A DNA stretch of 64,000 nucleotides from Winogradskya consettensis (GTDB lineage Bacteria; Actinomycetota; Actinomycetes; Mycobacteriales; Micromonosporaceae). Positions within the stretch are counted from its first letter, which is position 1. Each line of letters begins with the position of its first letter. The translations under genes were made by a program, and so were the position numbers. The stretch is from the NCBI RefSeq assembly GCF_018332715.1, contig NZ_BOQP01000030.1:1-64000 (forward strand), written 5' to 3'. Shown here piece by piece: positions 38,169 through 44,307 of this stretch. A model generated the notes under the pieces. The model was not told the origin of the DNA. It did not search any database and saw nothing but the letters and a program-made list of their open reading frames with translations.

Positions 38169-40154
38169 ATGATTTATGCACAGTTCATGCAGAAAAGGCC
38201 GCGTACGCCGAGAGCACTGCTCCGGCTCGCGTACGCTGCTTCCGGCTCCGACGACGGGCTCGCCGCCGACCTGCTGGAGCTCGCGGACCGTACGCCTCCC
38301 CCGCTCGCCGCCGCTGCCCTGCGCCACGCCGCCCGGCTCACCACCGACGCCACGGTCCGGGCCGACGCGCTGCTGGCCGCCGCACGGCAGGTCTGGCTGG
38401 CGGGTCGCCCGGCAGAGGCCGGCAAGCTGCTGCGGCGGGTCGCCCATGAACCCAGGTTGCGCGTACGCGTCCGCGGGCTGGCCGCCGAGATCGCCGTCCA
38501 CGCCGACGGGTCCGCAGTCGACGACCTGCTCAGCGCCGCCGGGCAGCTCCCCCGGGAGAGCGCCCTCGACGCGCTGCTGCTCGCCACCGAGGTCGTGCAC
38601 CGGGCCGGCGACCACGAGCGCTATGTCGAGGTGGCCCGGCACGTCCTCGACCGGCGCTCCGGCCCGGGCAGCACGTCCGAGGACCTCGTCGCCGGTCTGA
38701 CCGCGCTGTACGCCGACGACCCGCGCACCGGCATCGCCCACCTGCACGCCGCGACGACCCGGGCCGGCGTGAGCGACCGGCCCGACGAGCTGATCCGGGC
38801 GGCGACCGCGGGGGTGCTCGCCGGAGCGGGCGACTCCGCGTACGCGCTCGCCACCCGCGGTGTCCGGCTGGCCCGGCTGAACGGCGAGACCGCGACGGTG
38901 CCGCGGGCCCTCGAAGCCGCCGCGTTCGCCGGGCTCGCCGGCGGCCGCTACCCGGACGCGGAACTGGCGGCGGTCGAAGGCGCGGACGAGGCACTGCGCA
39001 CCGGGCAGCCCGCGCTCGCCGAGGTCCACTTCGGCATCCTCGCCGTCCTCGCGGCACTGCGCGGCGACCGGGCGACCACGCTGCACCGGGTGCACCGGGC
39101 CGGGGCCGCCGACAGCAGCACCGGGCCGGGACAGGCACGGGCGCTCTGCGAATGGGCGCTGGGGCTGCTGGACCTGATCGAAGGACGGCCCGCGGCAACG
39201 GTGGCACGCCTCGCCCGGATCCTGGTGACGCCGTCCGGACGCGGCAACGCGGTCCTGCAGGTCGCCGCGACCCCCCACCTCATCGAGGCCCTGGCGGCCG
39301 CGGAGGTATCCCTCGGGGAACCCACCGCGGCTCCAGGCCGCCGTAACCCGGGCGCAGCGGAAGGCCACCGGCTCCTGGACGCGACCGAGGGTCGCTGGCA
39401 CCTCGACGCGACTGAAGGCCTCGATGCACCGGTGGTGAGCCAGGCCTTCGACCAGTTCGAACGGTGGGCCTCGGCAACCGGGCGTGCCCCCTGGCTGGCA
39501 CTGCGGGCGCGCAGCCGGGCCCTGCTCGCCGCCGACCCGGACGACGCCGCCGACCTGTTCCGGGAGGCCCTGCGGGAGCACGACCGCGGGGACACCGACT
39601 TCGCGCGGGCACACACCGAACTGCTGTACGGACGGCACCTGCGCCGCCACCGGCAACCGGGAGCCGCCCGGGCACACCTGCACGCCGCCGCCGCTGCCTT
39701 CACCGCGCTTGGAGCGGGCCCCTGGGCCGCCGAGGCGACGCAACACCTACGTGCCGCCGGCGCCCCCGCGATGACGTATCAACCGCGGTCAGCCGGAAGC
39801 CCAGCGGTGATGTATCAACCACTGGCGGCGGGAGGTCCCGCGATGACGCATCAACCACAGGCCCCGGCAGGTCCCGCGATGACGCATCAACCACAGACCT
39901 CGGGAGGTCCCGCGATGACGCATCAACCAGGGTCGGGCGGAGCTTCCGCGTCCCCGGAACAACCCGGCACCACCGGCCTGACCGCGCAGCAGGACCGGAT
40001 CGCCCGGATGGTGGCGGCCGGGGCCACCAACCGGGAGATCGCCCAGCAGCTCTACCTCAGCCCCCGGACCGTCGACCACCACCTGCGCAACGTGTACGCC
40101 CGCCTCGGCGTCCGCTCCCGCACGGAACTCGCCCGCCGGATCCCCCCGGGCTGA
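38169..40154 (+). CDS. LuxR-family regulator lacking the ATPase domain
   Basis: The C-terminal 60 residues are a LuxR/NarL helix-turn-helix (LTAQQDRIARMVAAGATNREIAQ, YLSPRTVDHHLRNVYARLGV). The preceding 450 residues are Ala/Leu/Arg-rich helical repeats of the TPR-like kind seen in the middle of large LAL (MalT-type) regulators. The usual N-terminal AAA/NB-ARC ATPase with its Walker motifs is missing: the protein begins directly in the helical region after MIYAQFMQKRPRTPRALLRL. The open frame continues upstream to 37689 but is antisense to the lipase. Residues 533-591 are a five-copy 12-residue repeat (PAMTHQPQ type). The start could also be the ATG at 38187. It is divergent from the lipase gene, which may be its target (inference). 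Confidence 0.82.
   Translation: MIYAQFMQKRPRTPRALLRLAYAASGSDDGLAADLLELADRTPPPLAAAALRHAARLTTDATVRADALLAAARQVWLAGRPAEAGKLLRRVAHEPRLRVRVRGLAAEIAVHADGSAVDDLLSAAGQLPRESALDALLLATEVVHRAGDHERYVEVARHVLDRRSGPGSTSEDLVAGLTALYADDPRTGIAHLHAATTRAGVSDRPDELIRAATAGVLAGAGDSAYALATRGVRLARLNGETATVPRALEAAAFAGLAGGRYPDAELAAVEGADEALRTGQPALAEVHFGILAVLAALRGDRATTLHRVHRAGAADSSTGPGQARALCEWALGLLDLIEGRPAATVARLARILVTPSGRGNAVLQVAATPHLIEALAAAEVSLGEPTAAPGRRNPGAAEGHRLLDATEGRWHLDATEGLDAPVVSQAFDQFERWASATGRAPWLALRARSRALLAADPDDAADLFREALREHDRGDTDFARAHTELLYGRHLRRHRQPGAARAHLHAAAAAFTALGAGPWAAEATQHLRAAGAPAMTYQPRSAGSPAVMYQPLAAGGPAMTHQPQAPAGPAMTHQPQTSGGPAMTHQPGSGGASASPEQPGTTGLTAQQDRIARMVAAGATNREIAQQLYLSPRTVDHHLRNVYARLGVRSRTELARRIPPG
39765..39941. 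repeat. 36 bp in-frame repeat in the LuxR-type gene
   Basis: Five units start at 39765, 39801, 39837, 39873 and 39909 and encode a 12-residue PAMTHQP-type repeat in the linker between the helical region and the DNA-binding domain. The third to fifth copies are nearly identical. Confidence 0.92.
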
Positions 40155-40212
40155 GCACAACCACCCGGCGAAGTCCGCCCGCCCGGAAGCACGCGGTGCT
40201 CACCCCCGGTCT

Positions 40213-40375
40213 GAAGCACGGGCCGAACCCAGCCGGACCTGAAGCACGGGCCGAACCCCGGCGGGCCGAAGCACGGGCCGAACCCCGGCGGGCCGAAGCA
40301 CGCGGCGAAGTCCGCCGGGCCGGAGCACGCGGCGAAGTCCGCCGGGCCGGAGCGCGTGCTCCGGGCGTACGTTCA
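40213..40375. repeat. 27 bp tandem repeat, six copies
   Basis: Units beginning gaagcacg or ggagcacg start at 40213, 40241, 40268, 40295, 40322 and 40349 (27-28 bp). The second half switches from gggccgaaccccggcgggcc to cggcgaagtccgccgggcc part-way through the array. It lies between the converging LuxR-type and GDPD genes. Confidence 0.9.
40347..40364 (-). terminator. Hairpin after the GDPD gene
   Basis: ccggagc and gctccgg form a 7-bp stem with a 4-base loop, 15 bp past the GDPD stop, inside the last repeat copy. Confidence 0.45.
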
Positions 40376-40378
40376 GGG

Positions 40379-41479
40379 TCAGACGTGGGCGTAAGTGGCG
40401 CTGCGGGCGAGGACGCCGATGTCGGCCTGGTCGGTGAAGAGGCCGTCGAGGCCGGTTTTGAGGAAGGTGACCTGTTCGTCGATGGCACGGCCGTAGGCGG
40501 CGGGGTCGGTGCCGACGCGGTAGTCGGCGGGCAGGAACGTGTTCTCGGCGCGGAACGTGTAGGGCATGACCTTGAGGCCGGCGGCGTGGGCGTCCTTGAC
40601 CAGGGTGGTCGGCTCGCCCAGGGTGTCGTCGGCCTTGCGGGGGATGACCTGGCTCTTGTCCGGGCCGATGCCGTCGGCGTAGCGGGCGAGCTTCTTCAGG
40701 CCGGCCGGGGTGAGGTATTCGGCGTACGTCCTCGTGTCGCCGAACGGGCTGCCGGTCGCGCTGGTGAGGAAGATGCTCGGGGCGCGCAGCCGGTAGTCCT
40801 CGCGGAGTGCCTCCAGGTTCTTCGCCTCGAAGGACTGGACGAAGACCTTGGCGTCGGCGCGGTCGAGGCCGTTGCGGCGCAGAACCTGCACCAGGGGGGT
40901 CTCGAGGTCCAGGCCGAGCTCCCGGAAGTACGTCGGGTGCTTGGTCTCCGGGTAGACGCCGATCTCGCGGTCCAGCTCCTTCGACAGGCGTTTGCGCAGG
41001 TCGAGGATCTCCTGGAACGTCGGCACCGGGAACAGGCCGTTGTAGAGGGTGTTGTGCTGGCGTACGGCCGGGATGCGCTCGGTCGCGCGCAGCGTCTTCA
41101 GCTCCGCGAGCGTGAAGTCATGGGTGAACCATCCGGTGACCGAGATCCCGTCGAGCAGGACGGTCCGCTTGCGTGCGGCGAACTCGGGCCGCGACGCCAC
41201 GTCGGTGGTGCCACCGATCTCCGGCTCGTGCCGGGCCACGAGTACGTGGTCCTTGGTGGACACCAGGTCCGGCTCGATGAAGTCGGCGCCCAGCCGCGCG
41301 GCCAGCTCGTACGATGCCAGGGTGTGCTCGGGCCGGTAGCCGGAAGCCCCGCGGTGCCCGACGACCAGAGACGGGGGCCGGTGCCCTCCCGCCAGTGCGG
41401 GTGACGCGGTGGCTCCCAGCACGGCCGGCGCCCCCGCCGCGAGAGCACCCAGCCGCAGCACCTGTCGGCGATCTGCCAC
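40379..41479 (-). CDS. Tat-exported glycerophosphodiester phosphodiesterase
   Basis: The 366-residue protein has an N-terminal twin-Arg type signal (VADRRQVLRLGALAAGAP) and a cleavage region near SPALAGG. The catalytic HRGASGYRPEHT motif, the DFIEPDLV metal ligands and the VARHEPEIGGTTD block match periplasmic-type GlpQ enzymes, as does the late DGLFTDQADIGV. It releases glycerol 3-phosphate from glycerophosphodiesters outside the cell, which would feed the glycerol pathway encoded at 52-59 kb. The GTG at 41479 follows GGAGGAG; a longer upstream frame is rejected. Confidence 0.92.
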   Translation of the reverse strand: MADRRQVLRLGALAAGAPAVLGATASPALAGGHRPPSLVVGHRGASGYRPEHTLASYELAARLGADFIEPDLVSTKDHVLVARHEPEIGGTTDVASRPEFAARKRTVLLDGISVTGWFTHDFTLAELKTLRATERIPAVRQHNTLYNGLFPVPTFQEILDLRKRLSKELDREIGVYPETKHPTYFRELGLDLETPLVQVLRRNGLDRADAKVFVQSFEAKNLEALREDYRLRAPSIFLTSATGSPFGDTRTYAEYLTPAGLKKLARYADGIGPDKSQVIPRKADDTLGEPTTLVKDAHAAGLKVMPYTFRAENTFLPADYRVGTDPAAYGRAIDEQVTFLKTGLDGLFTDQADIGVLARSATYAHV

Positions 41480-41568
41480 GATCTCCTCCAACGTTCCCGG
41501 CCGGCGACACCCGCTGACCTCCCGCGCAGCAGTCCAGGCCACCAGCGCGACCCCCGGGCGAAGTCGCC

Positions 41569-42222
41569 GTGACGTCCGGGCAAACGCCACCGAAAGGATC
41601 TACGGGTACGCCTTCCGCGCACTCGTTCGTACCGCCTACGGTGGACAACGTGGGATTCCGTACACGCCGGGCTGCCTTTCACACCGCGCCGCGCGGCTCC
41701 AACGAACCGGTCTTCAACCCCGCGGCCCCGCAACGCAACCCCGGCCCGCTCACCACCGCACGCAAGGTCGGCCGCCCCGACCTGACCCAACTCCTCGGCC
41801 GCACGGTCCTGGAAGCAAGAGTCCAGAGCATCTGCCAGGAGTACGCCCTCCTCCCCCGCACGGGCACCGGCCTCTCCCGCGCCTACCGCTCCCCGTCAGC
41901 CGGAGTGGAACTCGCCGCCGACGCCCACGGCCTGGTCACCACCGTCGTCCTGCACTTCCTGCCCACCGACGGCTTCACCCCGTTCCAGGGCACCCTCCCC
42001 GCCGGAGCAGGCAGCGTCCCCCGCCGCTCCCGCATGATCCCCATGCTCGGCCGCCCCGACGAAACCGGCACCCCCTACCGCGACCGCTTCGCCGCACCCA
42101 ACGGCCCCTGGGACCGCTGGCACCTCCCCGACCTCACCCTGCACGCCCAATACACCCCGGACGCCGAAACCCTCGAACGCCTCACCCTCGCCCTCCCCGC
42201 CCACCTCCCCCGAGCAGCCTGA
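41569..42222 (+). CDS. Conserved-looking protein of unknown function
   Basis: I do not recognise this protein. It has about 190-217 residues and no signal peptide or membrane helix. The middle (SAGVELAADAHGLVTTVVLHFLPTDGFTPF) and the end (GPWDRWHLPDLTLHAQYTPDAETLERLTLAL) look like a compact alpha/beta fold, and the phrase pattern SRAYRSPSAGVEL...G.V..V.L resembles small uncharacterised proteins found beside toxin-immunity or SUKH-like genes, though not closely enough to assign. The start is uncertain: GTG at 41569 or the GTG at 41641 (VDNVGFRTRR). It is divergent from the GDPD gene. Confidence 0.65.
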   Translation: MTSGQTPPKGSTGTPSAHSFVPPTVDNVGFRTRRAAFHTAPRGSNEPVFNPAAPQRNPGPLTTARKVGRPDLTQLLGRTVLEARVQSICQEYALLPRTGTGLSRAYRSPSAGVELAADAHGLVTTVVLHFLPTDGFTPFQGTLPAGAGSVPRRSRMIPMLGRPDETGTPYRDRFAAPNGPWDRWHLPDLTLHAQYTPDAETLERLTLALPAHLPRAA

Positions 42223-42332
42223 CCCACCCGCACCCCGACCCCACAGCCAGAACGCGCTGGCGGCCTCGTAACAACCCGGCCCTCGAGGCCGCCCAACGCG
42301 CCTCAAACCTGAGCACGTCCTAAGACCGAGCG

Positions 42333-42610
42333 CGCCTCGGGGCCAGGCCGCCGCCCTGAAGACCAGGCCGCCCTCAAGACCAGGCAGGGCGTCAACGCCA
42401 AGCGGGACGTCAACGCCAGGCTGGGCTTCAACGCCAGGCGGGGCTCCGAGGCCGAGCAGGCCCCAAGGCCGGGCGAACCCAAGGCCAGACGGGCTCCAGG
42501 GCTGGTCAGGCCTCAGGGCCGAGCGAGTTCGGGCCGGGAACGTCCCGAGGCCGAACGTCTCCCGAGGCCGAGCGGGCCTCAGGGCTGGGCAGGCCGCAGG
42601 GCTGGGGTCA
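42333..42610. repeat. Degenerate GC-rich minisatellite
   Basis: The convergent gap 42223-42653 is filled with 18-20 bp units of the kind caacgccaggcggggctt, caaggccgggcgaaccc and cagggccgagcgggcct. They drift gradually along the tract (ac-gcc, then ag-gcc, then ag-ggc cores). No reading frame in it looks real. Confidence 0.75.
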
Positions 42611-42653
42611 CCCCCTGGTCATCCACACCTCGGACACCCACCGGGCCCAGGTC

Positions 42654-43274
42654 TCAGGACTGGGTGGGCCTCAGGGCCGGGTGGGCGGCGAAGATGCGGG
42701 TGAAGATGGCGTCGATGACGGTGTTCTTGGCCATCGTGTAGTCCTCGGGGCGGTCGGCTGTCTCGCGGGCGAGGTGTTGCTTGGTGGTGGCGTAGAGGTC
42801 ACGATCCTCGGGGTGGGTGCGTAGCCAGTCGCGCAGGAGGCGGTGGCGGACGGGTTCGGCGGCGTCGTGGGGCCAGATGTGCAGGTGGACGTCTGCGTCG
42901 GCGTTGATGAGCATGCGGTGGCCCTGCCACCAGGGGTGGCGGAGCAAAAGTCGGTAGCCGATACGCTCCAGGGGCGGCACGTAGCGGGACTCGTCCTCCG
43001 TGTCGTCGATGACCACGTCGATGTCGATGACGGGTTTCGCGGCCAGGCCCGGCACGGAGGTGGATCCGATGTGGCCGGCGCTGATGATCAAATCGCCCAG
43101 CGCCGCGTCGATCGGGGGTCGCAGGGCGTTGTAGCGGTCCGGCCAGGACGGGTCGTAGTCCACGATGGTCACCGGGCCGACCCACTGTTTCGGGGGCGGA
43201 CCGACCACGCCCTCGGCTTCCTGCTCCGGGGTGCCCACGATGCGTTCGGTGATGTCCTGCGGGAACTCGGTCAA
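42654..43274 (-). CDS. GrpB/UPF0157-family nucleotidyltransferase-like protein
   Basis: Typical GrpB features are present: VTIVDYDPSWPDRYNALR, HIGSTSVPGLAAKPVIDIDVVI (the nucleotidyltransferase GST...D.D motif), HLHIWPHDAAEPVRHRLLRDWLRTHP and YTMAKNTVIDAIF. The family adopts an ANT/MNT-type nucleotidyltransferase fold, and no specific substrate is established. I place the start at the TTG at 43274 because GGAGG lies five bases before it; the residues further upstream are Arg-rich junk. The 206-residue product is slightly longer than the usual 170-190, from an N-terminal acidic extension. Confidence 0.82.
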   Translation of the reverse strand: MTEFPQDITERIVGTPEQEAEGVVGPPPKQWVGPVTIVDYDPSWPDRYNALRPPIDAALGDLIISAGHIGSTSVPGLAAKPVIDIDVVIDDTEDESRYVPPLERIGYRLLLRHPWWQGHRMLINADADVHLHIWPHDAAEPVRHRLLRDWLRTHPEDRDLYATTKQHLARETADRPEDYTMAKNTVIDAIFTRIFAAHPALRPTQS

Positions 43275-43518
43275 CTCAACCTCCGTTGTCGGCAAAGTCC
43301 GCCAGACTACGACCCCGCAATCATCCGGCGACAGCGAATTTCGGCCTCCCGATGATCGGTCCGGCTTGGCGCGGCTGATTGTCCGCTGGCGGTGTCGCCG
43401 CCCTGCTCGTCGCCGCCTTCGGCTTTGCGGCCGGGGGGAAGGACTGATCAAGGGCGGGCAGGGGTATGCCCAGGGCAGGACGGCATCCGGTTCGTCCGGT
43501 GGTCATACGGAGGTCGGC

Positions 43519-43719
43519 ATGCTGTTCAACCTGATCAGGCGCTACGCGATCATGGCGGTGGCGGTTCCGCTTGCGGCGTTCGGCGCGCGCAAGCTCAGTG
43601 ACGCCGTGGAGGCCCGCCGGGGACCCAGCCGCGGTACCCGGATGCTACGCAAGGGCGCGGACACGCTCCAGGGCCGTTTCGGCCGCCAGAAGAAGCGCCG
43701 ATTCTCCTTCGGCCGCTGA
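43519..43719 (+). CDS. Small basic membrane-associated protein
   Basis: The 66-residue protein starts MLFNLIRRYAIMAVAVPLAA, a single hydrophobic segment, and continues with a strongly basic tail (LRKGADTLQGRFGRQKKRRFSFGR). The ATG has GGAGG at perfect spacing, which makes this frame the best candidate in the region. Similar short hydrophobic-plus-basic proteins are common in actinomycetes without known roles. The segment upstream (43275-43518) shows only promoter-like sequence. Confidence 0.7.
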   Translation: MLFNLIRRYAIMAVAVPLAAFGARKLSDAVEARRGPSRGTRMLRKGADTLQGRFGRQKKRRFSFGR

Positions 43720-43739
43720 TCCGGTCACGCAACTGGCCC

Positions 43740-43835
43740 ACGCTGACCCGGATAGGTGCTGACCCGGATGGCCGCTGACCCGGATAGGTGCTGATCAGGG
43801 TGGGTGCTGATCAGGGTGGGTGCTGAACAGGGTGG
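43740..43835. repeat. 16 bp tandem repeat, six copies
   Basis: Units start at 43740, 43756, 43772, 43788, 43804 and 43820. The first three are of the type gtgctgacccggatag and the last three of the type gtgctgatcagggtgg, so the array switches sequence class half-way. It directly follows the small basic protein gene. Confidence 0.92.
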
Positions 43836-43902
43836 GCCGGTTCACTCAGTGGAATCAGCCGGTATACCCAATCGGATTGGCCACAACATCGTGCGACAGA
43901 TA

Positions 43903-43938
43903 GGCATGGGCGGCGCATAATCGTGCGCCGCCCGTGCC
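43903..43938. other. Long stable hairpin (15 bp stem)
   Basis: ggcatgggcggcgca pairs with tgcgccgcccgtgcc (14 Watson-Crick pairs and one G-T pair) around a 6-base loop, taatcg. It could be a terminator for the upstream gene or a structured RNA. No poly-T follows. The surrounding 43840-43990 is comparatively A/T-rich and holds no convincing gene. Confidence 0.7.
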
Positions 43939-43999
43939 AAATTCGCGCATATTCGTCTGCGCATGACATGCATATCCTCGGCGGGCGTGACTGACAGCT

Positions 44000-44250
44000 A
44001 CAGACCAGCCACGCCAAGCGCTGACGCCCAGCCAGCTCGGCCTCACCAGCCCGGCCAGTTGCCCGACCCAGCCCATTCCCACCCAACCCAACCAGGTCCA
44101 GCGAGCCCAACCAAACCTTGCCAGCAAGCCAGCCCGGCCAGCCCAACCTTGCTCGGCCGGCCCCGGCCGGCCCCGGCCATAGCCAGCCAGCCCACCAGAC
44201 CCCAGCCAGCCAGACCAGGCCAACCCGGCCAGCCAGTGGTTGGCCAGCCG
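44000..44250. repeat. CCAGCC-type low-complexity tract
   Basis: About 250 bp dominated by ccagcc, cccagcc, ccggcc and aaccag motifs on the plus strand, with very few T, lies between the hairpin and the glyS stop. Frames on both strands run through it (Trp/Gly-rich on minus, Pro/Ala/Ser-rich on plus) but look like composition artefacts. Confidence 0.8.
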
Positions 44251-44307
44251 GGCTCAGTCAGCGCGTCCGTGGGACGGGCTGAGAAGAGCCGGCCCGTCGT
44301 GGGAGAT

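Noticed and set aside
43855..44223. Trp/Gly-rich minus-strand frame of 122 codons
   Set aside because: It arises from the CCAGCC tract and has no ribosome site and no foldable pattern.
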